In this document: in pieces, positions 50,734 to 59,065 of the stretch
Position numbering within the stretch: the stretch's first letter is position 1
Layout of the letters: every line of letters starts with the position of its first letter
Assembly: GCA_943370175.1 (NCBI GenBank)
Contig: CALRPU020000004.1
Location: forward strand, 112,906 to 176,905
Direction: 5' to 3'
Source: Ideonella_A intermedia_A
GTDB taxonomy: Bacteria > Pseudomonadota > Gammaproteobacteria > Burkholderiales > Burkholderiaceae_C
DNA: 64,000 nt
Position numbers and translations under genes: made by a program
The notes under the pieces: generated by a model
Database searches by the model: none
What the model was told of the DNA's origin: nothing
The model's input: the letters and a program-made list of their open reading frames with translations, nothing else

Positions 50734-52404
50734 TCACGCGGCCTGGGCCAGCACCGGGGCCGGCTCCGGGGCTTCGGCGGCCATCGACTCGGGGGCCTGC
50801 TCGGCCGCAGCGTCGCCGTCCAGCGCCGCCAGTGAGCGCAGCTCTCGGGTGCCCAGCAACTGGGTGGGGTCGATCAGCATGACCAGGCGCTTGTCACCGT
50901 CGAGCTTCGCCACTTCGCCAATCAGGCGACCTTGCGCCTCGCCGATGTCGGGCGCGGCGTCGATCTGGCGCCGGCCGATGCGCAGGACCTCGGCGACCGA
51001 GTCGACGATGAAGCCCGTGCGCTGCCCGGCCACGGTGTAGACCATGATGCGCTGGCGGTCGTTGCGGGCGATGGGCGCCATGCCCAGGCGACGGCGCTGG
51101 TCGATCACCGGCAGCACCGTGCCGCGCAGGTTGATGACGCCTTCGACAAATCGGGGGGTGCGCGGCACGCGGGTCAGCAGGTCCGGCACACGCACGATCT
51201 CCTGCACGCTCATGATCGGCACGCCAAACTCTTCGGCGCCGAGGCGGAAGATCACCACCTGGGTGTCGTCGTCGGCGGGCGGTGCGTGGCGCTGGGTGGC
51301 CTGTGGCCTGGGGCTGGATGTCATGGCGTCGGGTTCCGGTGTAGAGGCCGCGGCGCTGGCCGAGCCGACCGCGTCGGTCAGGGCGGGCAAGCCAAGCAGC
51401 TTGGGGGTCGCGATGATGGAGACCAGCCGCCGGCCGCCCTCCAGGCGACAGATCGACTCGATCTCGTCGAGTTGTCCGCCTTGAGCCAAGGCCTCCGGCA
51501 CCGGCTCGGCCAGCGAACGCGGCACGCTGAGCACCTCCTTGACGGTGTCCGTGACCAGGCCGACCTGGCCGCCATCGGGCAGGCCCACGACGACGATGCG
51601 CTGGTGTTCGTCGGCCACGCCCTCGTCCATGCCGAACAGGCTGCGCAGCGACACCAGCGGCAGCAAGCGCTGACGCAGGGACATCAGGCCCAGCAGGTGG
51701 GGCGCGGCGTTCGGCACGGCCGTGATGGCCGCGGGCACCTGCACGATCTCCTGAACCGCGGAGATGTCGATAGCGTACTCCTGCGCGCTGACCGTGAAGC
51801 TGACGAGGCGAAGGTCCTCGTTGTGGGCCGACGCCTCGTCGGCCTTCAGGGGCCCGAACCAGGCCCGCTCCGACCGGCCGCCGGCCACCGCGCGCTGAAA
51901 CTGCCCGGCGATCAGGCGCTGAAAGTCCAGCACCAGGATCAGCTGTCGGCTGCCGTCGCTTTGCGGTCGGTTGATGACCCCGGTCAGAAAGTCGGCGTGC
52001 ACCATGCTCTGGATGGCGGTGGCCGGCCGGATGTCCGCCGGCTCGATGTTGACCACGCTCGCCACCCGGTCGACCACGAAGCCCAGCGCCTGACCCAGGT
52101 TGATCACCAGCGCCCGGGTGGCGTCGTCGTGCGGCCGGTCGTCCACGCCGAACAACCGGCGCAGGCTGACGATGGGCAGCACGCGCCCGCGCAAGTTGGC
52201 CAAGCCGTTCAGGGCGACCGGCGTGAGGGGCATGCGCGCCACCTCGGGCACGCGGATGATTTCCTGCACCGGCGCCATCGGCACGGCGAACATCTCATCG
52301 GCCACCCCGAAGGTGACGAATTGCAGGTCGCTCGCTGGCTCAGGGTCCGCCCAAGTGGGCGGATCGCCCACGTCGGGCGTTGAGCGGGTGGTGGCCATGG
52401 CCAT
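50734..52404 (-). CDS. Triple-domain CheW scaffold protein
   Basis: Chain of 556 residues with three CheW domains: about 26-168, 196-343 and 381-522. Each has the opening strand and VQEI helix (APVQEIIRVP, SAVQEIVQVP, MSVQEIVRVP). The NLRG loop that contacts receptors and CheA is intact in domain 1 (ANLRGRVLPIVSLR) and 3 (INLRGTVLPVIDQR) but is MSLRQRLLPLVSLR in domain 2. CheW normally is a single domain of about 150-170 residues that couples receptors to CheA. The start at 52404 has AAGGAG upstream; a Met two codons later is also possible. Confidence 0.92.
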   Translation of the reverse strand: MAMATTRSTPDVGDPPTWADPEPASDLQFVTFGVADEMFAVPMAPVQEIIRVPEVARMPLTPVALNGLANLRGRVLPIVSLRRLFGVDDRPHDDATRALVINLGQALGFVVDRVASVVNIEPADIRPATAIQSMVHADFLTGVINRPQSDGSRQLILVLDFQRLIAGQFQRAVAGGRSERAWFGPLKADEASAHNEDLRLVSFTVSAQEYAIDISAVQEIVQVPAAITAVPNAAPHLLGLMSLRQRLLPLVSLRSLFGMDEGVADEHQRIVVVGLPDGGQVGLVTDTVKEVLSVPRSLAEPVPEALAQGGQLDEIESICRLEGGRRLVSIIATPKLLGLPALTDAVGSASAAASTPEPDAMTSSPRPQATQRHAPPADDDTQVVIFRLGAEEFGVPIMSVQEIVRVPDLLTRVPRTPRFVEGVINLRGTVLPVIDQRRRLGMAPIARNDRQRIMVYTVAGQRTGFIVDSVAEVLRIGRRQIDAAPDIGEAQGRLIGEVAKLDGDKRLVMLIDPTQLLGTRELRSLAALDGDAAAEQAPESMAAEAPEPAPVLAQAA

Positions 52405-52441
52405 GCTCCTTGTTGCCTTGTTCCCGTGTGCCGCCGAGGCC

Positions 52442-54367
52442 TCAGTTGCTTTGCAGCTCGTCGGCCAGCGAGGCGATTTCCTCGATCGCTGCGCTCAGTT
52501 CCTCCGCGCCCTGGGCCTGCTGCTTGGCGGCCGCTGCGGCCTGTTCAGACGCCTTCTCTGCCTGCTGGGCGGCGGCGGCCACCTGGTCGACACCGATCTT
52601 CAGCTGAGCCAGTGCCGCCACGATTTCCTGCGACGCGCCCACCGACTCCACGTTGCCCTTGGCGATGGCTTCGACGTCCGACTCCATCGCCACCAGGTTG
52701 CTCGTGATCGAGCGGGCCTTGTCGACCTCGGCCAGGGCCGCGGCCATGATTTCGGCGAGGTCGCGTCCGACGGTGGCGATTTGGTCCTGGATGCCCTTGA
52801 CCAGGTCCTTGATGCGGTCGGCGTTCTCGGCCGAGTCGTGGGCCAGGTTGCGGATGTCGGTGGCCACCACCACGAAGCCCTTGCCGTACTCGCCGGCCCG
52901 CGCGGCTTCGATGCTGCCGTTGACGGCGAGCATGTTGGTCTGGATGCTGACCTGCGTGATGGCATCGACGATCTTGTCGATGCGCCGGCTCACCAGCTCC
53001 AGCTCCTTGATCTGCGAGGAGCTGACGCGGGTGGACTCGACCCCGTGAGAAATGCTCGCCACCAGGCTGTCGATGTTTGCCTTGTTCTGCCCCAGCAAGG
53101 CCTTGATCGCCTCGGTGCGCTCGCGCCCCGTGCGGGCACGCTGCTCGGTGATGCGCGCGCTTTGCTCGATCTGCGTGATGGCCGCCGCCGACTCGGTGGC
53201 CGCGGCCGCCTGCGTCTGCGCGCCCTTCCGGATCTGGTCCAGCGCCACCATGATCTGGGACGCAGAGCGGTTGATCTCGTTGACGGCGCCCGACAACTCC
53301 TCCGCCGCCGACGCCACGTCCTCGGCGCTCTTGGCGATGTCGCTGCTGTTCTTCAGCTCATCGGCCACGTCGGCCAGGCCTTGCGCCGTCTTTTCGCATT
53401 CCGCCAGGGCAGCGCTTTGCTCCTCGACGGTCTTGGCGGCCTCTTCGGCGGCCGACGACTGTTCCTGAGCCGCGGCGGCGATGTGCTCGCTGCCCTTCAT
53501 CGCCTGCTGCGCCGCGACGCTGGCCTGCTGCGAGGCCGAGGCGATCTCGGTCGACCCGCTGACGATCTCGGCGGCATCGGTGCGAATCTGGTCGAGCTGC
53601 TGCAGGATGACCGCGCTCTTGTCGACTTCGCTGCGCACGCCCTCGGCGGCGTCGTTGATGCCGGTCGCGATCAGCTTGACCTCGCCTTGGATCTGACCCA
53701 CGAGCTCCTGAATCTGCCGCGCGCTTTTCTCGCTGGTTTCGGCCAGCGTGCGCACCTCGTCAGCCACCACGGCAAAGCCCTTGCCGTGCTGACCGGCGCG
53801 GGCGGCTTCGATGGCCGCGTTCAAGGCCAACAGGTTGGTCTGGTCGGCGATGCGGGCCACCGCCTTGACGATGTCGCCGATGTTGGCGGCCTGCCGCTCC
53901 AGTTCGGCCACCATCTTGACGCTCTCGGCCTGGCGCTTGGCGGCCGTGCCCACGTTGGCGACCGTGGACCTGACCTCGGCGTCGATTCGAACCACCAGCT
54001 GCTGGCCCGCCTCGGACTTGGACTTGGCCAGGTCGGCCGCCGACAGCTGCCGGCCGATGGCGCCCACCACCTGGGCGATGGCCGCCGCGGACTCCTGCGC
54101 GGCCCCCGACGCCTCCTCGGCGCCGCTGGCGATCTGGTCGGAGGCGCGCTTGAGCTCCTCGGCCGCGGACGCGGCCTCGTTGATGCCCGCGGACAGCTGG
54201 TTCGATGCGGTGGCCACCCGCTCGGCCGCCTGCTGCTGCTTGGCGACGGTGCGCGCGCGGCGCCGGTGGGCGTCGGCGTCGCGGGCCATGGTCTTGGTCA
54301 GACCCGGGAGCGGCGTGGCCGCGCGGGCCGGTGCGGCAGGTTCGCGGTGCTTCATGACGAGCGACAT
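52442..54367 (-). CDS. Soluble chemoreceptor with two tandem signalling hairpins
   Basis: Methyl-accepting protein of 641 residues with no transmembrane segment and no ligand-binding domain. It is helical throughout. The first signalling tip is at about 172-200 (ADQTNLLALNAAIEAARAG) with flanking heptads 50-345. The second, at 470-500 (SIQTNMLAVNGSIEAARAG), has flanks 350-640. Each tip is flanked by Ala/Glu/Gln-rich helices that could be methylated. The chain thus resembles two receptor cytoplasmic domains in series. The start at 54367 follows CAGGAGG; longer upstream frames are unrelated low-complexity sequence. Confidence 0.9.
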   Translation of the reverse strand: MSLVMKHREPAAPARAATPLPGLTKTMARDADAHRRRARTVAKQQQAAERVATASNQLSAGINEAASAAEELKRASDQIASGAEEASGAAQESAAAIAQVVGAIGRQLSAADLAKSKSEAGQQLVVRIDAEVRSTVANVGTAAKRQAESVKMVAELERQAANIGDIVKAVARIADQTNLLALNAAIEAARAGQHGKGFAVVADEVRTLAETSEKSARQIQELVGQIQGEVKLIATGINDAAEGVRSEVDKSAVILQQLDQIRTDAAEIVSGSTEIASASQQASVAAQQAMKGSEHIAAAAQEQSSAAEEAAKTVEEQSAALAECEKTAQGLADVADELKNSSDIAKSAEDVASAAEELSGAVNEINRSASQIMVALDQIRKGAQTQAAAATESAAAITQIEQSARITEQRARTGRERTEAIKALLGQNKANIDSLVASISHGVESTRVSSSQIKELELVSRRIDKIVDAITQVSIQTNMLAVNGSIEAARAGEYGKGFVVVATDIRNLAHDSAENADRIKDLVKGIQDQIATVGRDLAEIMAAALAEVDKARSITSNLVAMESDVEAIAKGNVESVGASQEIVAALAQLKIGVDQVAAAAQQAEKASEQAAAAAKQQAQGAEELSAAIEEIASLADELQSN

Positions 54368-54438
54368 GGAAACCTCCTGTGGGTGTCGCGGGGAAATGCG
54401 GGCGCTTGAAGACGTGCCCAAGAAACCAGACTGAAGGC

Positions 54439-54681
54439 TCAGCGCTGGGGGGATGGGGGCGAAGCGAGGACCGCGGCCAGCCACGCTTGCGGGGGCGGCG
54501 CCATCACGCGCGGCCGCAAGGCCAGCAGCACCTGCAGGACCGCGCTGTGCACGTGGGCGCATTTCCCCAGATGGACCGCGGGCCGGTGTTGGGCCTGCAG
54601 CCACTGGCCCAGTCCCTCCGCGTCTTCGACCGAGACGACGCCCTCCAGGGCGGCGTACTTCTTCAGGTATCGGATGCCCAT
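54439..54681 (-). CDS. STAS-like mini-protein
   Basis: Hypothetical protein of 80 residues between the two receptor genes, 8 nt after the upstream receptor gene. The segment AVHLGKCAHVHSAVLQVLLALRPRV resembles the strand-turn-helix around the phosphorylated Ser in STAS (anti-sigma-antagonist) domains, with His-Ser in place. The rest, MGIRYLKKYAALEGVVSVEDAEGL, is charged. The chain is shorter than a full STAS domain (~100). The assignment is tentative; the operon position and coding bias support a real gene. Confidence 0.6.
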   Translation of the reverse strand: MGIRYLKKYAALEGVVSVEDAEGLGQWLQAQHRPAVHLGKCAHVHSAVLQVLLALRPRVMAPPPQAWLAAVLASPPSPQR

Positions 54682-54689
54682 GGCTGACC

Positions 54690-55946
54690 TCAGAACAGCT
54701 CGATTCGCGGGCCATGCTGGGTGGCAAGCACCAGCTCGGCGGGCGGGTTGGCGGCAGGCGCCGGGTCGCGACGCTCGCTGGCGGCCGGTCGGTCGGGCGC
54801 CGAGGCGCCGCCGGAGGCGCCTTCCAGGTGCGCGACCCGTTGCGCGTGCATCACGTAGTTGTCGGTCCAGCGCTCCAGCAGTTCGCGCAGCAAGATCGGC
54901 GGTGGGGGGGCCTGGCCGTCGATCAACTGGTAGATCTGGGCAAAGTGGGTGGACAGGCTGTCCATCGCCGAGCCGATCTGTTCCAACAGTTGGCGGTTGA
55001 TGTCCTGGAACTGCATGTCGCCCAGCGTGTTGATGATGTCTTCGGACACCGCGCTCATGCCATCGTCCATCTGCGCCGTCAGCTGGCCGAGGTAGGGAAT
55101 GACGTCGGTGAGGGTGCGGCTCATCACGCCGAGGTGGTCGGCGATGTCGGTGATCTGTTGGGAGGCCGACTCGCGCTCGCCAACCTGCTCCGCCTGCCGG
55201 TGCTCCTGGTCGATCACACCGGCGGCGGCGGCGATGCCGTCGCTGATCTGCCGGGCGGCCTCTTCGGTTTGGCCCGACAGCCGACGCACCTCGGCAGCCA
55301 CCACCTTGAAGCCCGCGCCTTGCGGGCCGGCGCGGGCCGCTTCGATCGAGGCGTTGATGGCCAGCAGGTTGGTCTGGCGCGCGATCTCGGTGATCAAGGC
55401 CGCCAGCGGCGTCAACTGACGCTCCTGCCGGGCGACCGCCTGGACACGGGCCTGGTATTCGCCTTGCGTGGATTCGACCTCGCGCTGGTGGTCGGCCAGG
55501 GCATTGACGGCGGCCGTGTGCTGCCCGGCGCGCGCCACCGAGTCCGCCGACATGGCCTGGCTGTGCTTGACCGCGGCCACCACCTGCGCTTGCAACTCGG
55601 CGGTTCGCGAGTGAACGCGGTGCATGCGCGTCATCATCGTCATCACGGCGGACTCGGACGTTCGGATCGTCGCCTCCACTTGCTTGCGGAGCACCCCGAA
55701 AGCCTGGTGCAGCGTCTGGATGTCCTGGGCCACCACGTCAGCGTCGCGGGCGTTGGGGGTGATCTTCCACCGCGCCCGGGTGCCGTGAAACGCCCACCCG
55801 AGGCCGAAGCCGGCAAGCAAGGCCACCAGGGTGGTCCAAGGCACCATCGACGGCCAGCACAACCAGGCCACCCAGGTGGCCAGCATCGGCAGCAGCAAGC
55901 CAAACTGCCGGCCTTCGAGACGGAGGGCGAGTTGTTGAAGCTTCAT
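54690..55946 (-). CDS. Two-TM methyl-accepting protein without sensor domain
   Basis: Membrane receptor of 418 residues. Two hydrophobic helices (about 17-33 and 36-53) are separated by only a few residues, so there is essentially no periplasmic domain and no HAMP is seen. The signalling tip is ARQTNLLAINASIEAARAG (about 199-217). A later segment LGDMQFQDINRQLLEQIGS resembles the QFQDxxxQ helix found in CheZ and in some receptors. The tail (from about 365) is Pro/Ala-rich and ends RIELF, which is not a CheR-tethering pentapeptide I recognise. Confidence 0.87.
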   Translation of the reverse strand: MKLQQLALRLEGRQFGLLLPMLATWVAWLCWPSMVPWTTLVALLAGFGLGWAFHGTRARWKITPNARDADVVAQDIQTLHQAFGVLRKQVEATIRTSESAVMTMMTRMHRVHSRTAELQAQVVAAVKHSQAMSADSVARAGQHTAAVNALADHQREVESTQGEYQARVQAVARQERQLTPLAALITEIARQTNLLAINASIEAARAGPQGAGFKVVAAEVRRLSGQTEEAARQISDGIAAAAGVIDQEHRQAEQVGERESASQQITDIADHLGVMSRTLTDVIPYLGQLTAQMDDGMSAVSEDIINTLGDMQFQDINRQLLEQIGSAMDSLSTHFAQIYQLIDGQAPPPPILLRELLERWTDNYVMHAQRVAHLEGASGGASAPDRPAASERRDPAPAANPPAELVLATQHGPRIELF

Positions 55947-55964
55947 GGTGGGGCGCTGCTGGTT

Positions 55965-56330
55965 TCAGGTGCCGGGCAGCACTTGCTTGATGACCCGCAC
56001 CAAGTCCGCACCCCCCACCGGCTTCACCAACCAACCGGTGGCCCCGCTTTGCTTGGCCTCGTCGCGCTTGCCTTGCTGACTTTCCGTCGTCAGCGCCAGG
56101 ATGGGGGTGAAGCGCAGCAGCTTGCGCGCTTCCTTGATCAAGCCGATGCCGTCCAGCCGCGGCATGTTGATGTCGGTGATGATCAGGTCGGGGCGCAAAC
56201 CGCCCTTCAGCCGCGTCAGGGCGGCGTCGCCGTCGCCGGCCGTCTCGACCTCGAAGCCGCTGATCTCCAGCGTGCCTTTCAGACTCATCAACATCGTTGC
56301 CGAGTCGTCGACCAGGAAAATTCGCTTCAT
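55965..56330 (-). CDS. CheY-like response regulator, first gene of chemosensory operon
   Basis: Single-receiver protein of 121 residues. It has Asp8-Asp9, phospho-acceptor Asp53 (IITDINMPRLDG), LTTES and WLVKPVGG with the conserved Lys. The start at 56330 (MKRIFLVDDS) is preferred; a GTG at 56345 would add five residues. It is 18 nt upstream of the two-TM receptor and about 34 nt downstream of the predicted transcription start of the sigma-28 promoter. Together with the second receiver it gives CheA two targets. Confidence 0.9.
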   Translation of the reverse strand: MKRIFLVDDSATMLMSLKGTLEISGFEVETAGDGDAALTRLKGGLRPDLIITDINMPRLDGIGLIKEARKLLRFTPILALTTESQQGKRDEAKQSGATGWLVKPVGGADLVRVIKQVLPGT

Positions 56331-56370
56331 GGGACCGCCGTTCACATCGAATTCATCATCTATGTCATCT

Positions 56371-56397
56371 TTATCGTCTCTAGTTGCGTGTACTTTA
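56371..56397 (-). promoter_or_regulatory. Sigma-28 (FliA) promoter of the chemosensory operon
   Basis: On the minus strand TAAAGTAC (56397-56390) and GACGATAA (56378-56371) are separated by exactly 11 bp. The consensus for FliA is TAAAGTTT-N11-GCCGATAA, so 13 of 16 positions match with perfect spacing. It lies 41 nt upstream of the first receiver gene. This predicts that the whole operon belongs to the late flagellar regulon. Confidence 0.75.
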
Positions 56398-56682
56398 GGA
56401 AAATATTAAAGATGACATTTGGGCCCACGAACGAGTTGCTCAGCGGCCCACAAGACAAGTTCTGATGCTTTGAACGGAAGGGCACGGCAGGCTCGCGCCG
56501 CGCTCGGCGCGACGCAGCGCAAGGGTGAATGGTCGTCAGCGGCGGAGGCTCACGACGGAGTGGCGGCCCGGCAAGCCCCAGGGCGACGCCACACCCCGCC
56601 GTGCTGTGGCCCGTTGGGGGCGGCGCCGGCGGTCCCGGGATGGGCTGCGGTGGGGCGGGGCGGGATGGTGCGCAGAAACGAG

Positions 56683-56705
56683 AAACGGGCCGCGAGGGCC
56701 CGTTT
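56683..56705 (-). terminator. Terminator-like hairpin after tRNA-Ser
   Basis: On the minus strand AAACGGGC/GCCCGTTT forms an 8-bp stem with a 7-nt loop 13 nt after the tRNA CCA end. The downstream sequence is only moderately T-rich (CTCGTTT). Confidence 0.6.
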
Positions 56706-56715
56706 CGATCAGCTT

Positions 56716-56805
<90 letters not shown>

Positions 56806-56894
56806 TGGTGTTCGATTGCGGGCAGGTCGTCGCCGCAGCCCATGAGTATAACTCAGACTGGAGCCACCTCATCGCGGTGTCACGCCGTGAGCGG

Positions 56895-57704
56895 TCAGGC
56901 GACGAACCGAATCGACAAGCCCTGCAGCGGGCCGCTGCTCAGTTGGGTTTGCCAGGCCTGACCCGCGGCCACGGGCAGCGCGTCGGTCAGGGTGCCGGTG
57001 GTCACGGCGTCGCCGGGCTTCACGGTCCACGCGGGGCACTGTCGGGCCATGGCGTCCAGCCAATGGCGCAGGGCGCTCAACGGCGATCCAAGCACAGCGG
57101 CGCCCGTGCCGGTGGCGCGGTGCTGGTCGTCGCCATGAAGGCTCAATGTCAGGGCCGGCAGGTCGCGGGCCAGGTCGTTGAAGGCGGCCACGGGCACCCG
57201 CGGCCCCACCCACAGGCCGCCGTGCAGGCCGAAATCCGCCACCGCGTCCGGCGCAGTGAAGCGCCAGTCGTCGAAGTGGGTGTGGACGATCTCGATGCCG
57301 TGCGCGACCCAGGCCAGGCAGCCGATCAGCGACGCGTCGTCGGCGCCCGCGTCCGGCGTCTGGCTGAAGCCGAAGACGATCTCTGGCTCGATCCGGGGCT
57401 GCACGAAGCCGGCCACGGACACCACGGCCTCGGTGCCCTCCAGCAAGGTCAAGCTGCTGTCCCACACCGGCGCCCAGATCGGCGCATAAACGCCGTAGGT
57501 GGGCCAGATGCTGCGGTTGGTGAAACCGATCTTGTAGCCCAGGGGGCGTTCGCCACGCGCGGTGCGCCGCGTGCGAATGCGATCGGCCACCCGGTAGGCG
57601 CCGGCCAGGTCCAAGCCGGCGGCGCTGGGCAGCGGCAAGCGCGCACCAACCGCGCGGGCGGCGAGCAATTGCGCGGCCAGGGCGTCGGCGTCGGACGCGT
57701 TCAT
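56895..57704 (-). CDS. 2-keto-4-pentenoate hydratase family protein
   Basis: Fumarylacetoacetase/MhpD-like fold, 269 residues. It has GYKIGFTNRSIWPTYGV, a metal-binding acidic set in RIEPEIVFGF and HGIEIVHTHFDDW, and KPGDAVTTGTLTDALPV. Members hydrate 2-oxo-pent-4-enoates in aromatic ring degradation or decarboxylate oxalocrotonate. No other meta-cleavage genes are nearby, so the substrate here is unknown. It is 4 nt downstream of serS, likely the same transcript. Confidence 0.87.
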   Translation of the reverse strand: MNASDADALAAQLLAARAVGARLPLPSAAGLDLAGAYRVADRIRTRRTARGERPLGYKIGFTNRSIWPTYGVYAPIWAPVWDSSLTLLEGTEAVVSVAGFVQPRIEPEIVFGFSQTPDAGADDASLIGCLAWVAHGIEIVHTHFDDWRFTAPDAVADFGLHGGLWVGPRVPVAAFNDLARDLPALTLSLHGDDQHRATGTGAAVLGSPLSALRHWLDAMARQCPAWTVKPGDAVTTGTLTDALPVAAGQAWQTQLSSGPLQGLSIRFVA

Positions 57705-57708
57705 GGCG

Positions 57709-59004
57709 TCAGGGGACGAGGCGGTCCAGGCCGCCTATGTACGGGCGCAGCACCTCGGGCACGGTGATCGAGCCGTCGGCGTTCTGGCAGTTCTCAAGCA
57801 CCGCCACCAGCGTGCGGCCCACGGCCAGGCCGGAGCCGTTCAAGGTGTGCACCAGTTCATTCTTGCCCTGGGCCGTCTTGAAGCGGGTCGGCATGCGGCG
57901 GGCCTGGAAGGCATCGCAGTTTGAACACGAACTGATCTCGCGGTAAGTGTTCTGCGCGGGCAGCCACACCTCCAGGTCGTAGGTCTTGGTGGCAGCGAAG
58001 CCCATGTCGCCCGCGCAGAGCAGGACCACGCGATAGGGCAGGCCCAGCGCCTGGAGGATGGCCTCGGCATGGCCAACCATCTCTTCAAGCGCGTCGAAGC
58101 TGTGGTCCGGGTGGGTGATCTGCACCATCTCGACTTTGTCGAACTGGTGCTGCCGGATCATGCCGCGCACGTCCCGGCCCCCGCTGCCAGCTTCGGACCG
58201 GAAGCACGGGCTGTGGGCGGTCAACTTGATGGGCAGTTCGGCTTCGGCCAGCACCTGCTCGCGCACCGAGTTGGTCAGCGAGATTTCCGAGGTGGAGATC
58301 AGGTACTGCTCGGTCTGGGCCTCGTCGCCGCCGCGGCTGACCCAGAACATGTCTTCCTTGAATTTCGGCAGCTGGCTCGTGCCCTCCAGCACCTCGCGGT
58401 TGACGATGTAGGGCGTGTAGCACTCGGTGTAACCGTGCACATCGGTCTGGGTGTTCAACATGAACTGCGCCAGCGCCCGATGCAGTCGGGCAACGGGGCC
58501 GCGCAGGAAGGAGAACCGCGATCCTGACAGCTTGGCGCCGGTGTCGAAATCCAGGCCGAGTGGCGCGCCCAGGTCCACGTGGTCGCGCACCGCGAAGTCG
58601 AACTGGCGCGGGTTGCCCCAACGCCGCTGCTCGACGTTGCCGGTCTCGTCCGTGCCGTCGGGCACGCTCGCGTGCGGCAGGTTGGGCAGCTCCATCAGCA
58701 TCGACGAGAGCTCGGCCTGGATCACCTCCAGGCGTTCGGCCGAGGCCTTCAGCGCGTCGGCGATGCCCGCCACCTCGGCCAGCAAGTCGCTGGCGTCCTC
58801 GCCTTTGCCCTTGCGCATGCCCACCTGCTTGGACAGGCTGTTGCGGCGCGCCTGCAAGTCTTCGGTCTGCGTTTGCACACGCTTGCGTTCCGATTCCAGC
58901 GACTGGAACCGAGCCACGTCAAGAAACGGCTGGGGCGACTTGCGCCGCGCCAGACTGGCGACGACGGCGTCGAGGTCCTTGCGCAGCAAATTGATGTCGA
59001 GCAT
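57709..59004 (-). CDS. serS: Seryl-tRNA synthetase
   Basis: Class II synthetase of 431 residues, charging tRNA-Ser and the selenocysteine tRNA if present. The N-terminal antiparallel coiled coil is 1-105. Motif 2 is FRSEAGSGGRDVRGMIRQHQ and motif 3 GSGLAVGRTLVAVLEN. The N-terminus MLDINLLRKDLD is canonical. A CCTACAAT -10 lies 45 nt upstream. The tRNA-Ser(CGA) gene lies about 0.9 kb downstream on the same strand, with a hydratase gene between. Confidence 0.97.
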   Translation of the reverse strand: MLDINLLRKDLDAVVASLARRKSPQPFLDVARFQSLESERKRVQTQTEDLQARRNSLSKQVGMRKGKGEDASDLLAEVAGIADALKASAERLEVIQAELSSMLMELPNLPHASVPDGTDETGNVEQRRWGNPRQFDFAVRDHVDLGAPLGLDFDTGAKLSGSRFSFLRGPVARLHRALAQFMLNTQTDVHGYTECYTPYIVNREVLEGTSQLPKFKEDMFWVSRGGDEAQTEQYLISTSEISLTNSVREQVLAEAELPIKLTAHSPCFRSEAGSGGRDVRGMIRQHQFDKVEMVQITHPDHSFDALEEMVGHAEAILQALGLPYRVVLLCAGDMGFAATKTYDLEVWLPAQNTYREISSCSNCDAFQARRMPTRFKTAQGKNELVHTLNGSGLAVGRTLVAVLENCQNADGSITVPEVLRPYIGGLDRLVP

Positions 59005-59049
59005 GCGTTTGGGGCCGCGCTCGGCGGCCGCTGATCCAGGGGAACCCGG

Positions 59050-59057
59050 ATTGTAGG
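59050..59057 (-). promoter_or_regulatory. -10 element of serS
   Basis: The minus strand reads CCTACAAT (hexamer 59055-59050), preceded by CTG as at dnaE. Predicted leader about 38 nt to the serS ATG. It lies in the 61-bp gap after ispH. Confidence 0.5.
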
Positions 59058-59065
59058 CAGCGCCG

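Noticed and set aside
52100..54409. A 769-codon plus-strand frame opposite the soluble receptor
   Set aside because: The repetitive Leu/Gly/Asp pattern mirrors the Ala/Glu heptads of the receptor on the other strand.
45286..56330. Assignment of the operon to the Pil-Chp twitching system
   Set aside because: There are no pil genes, CheA has a single Hpt domain rather than many, and the promoter is of the flagellar type.
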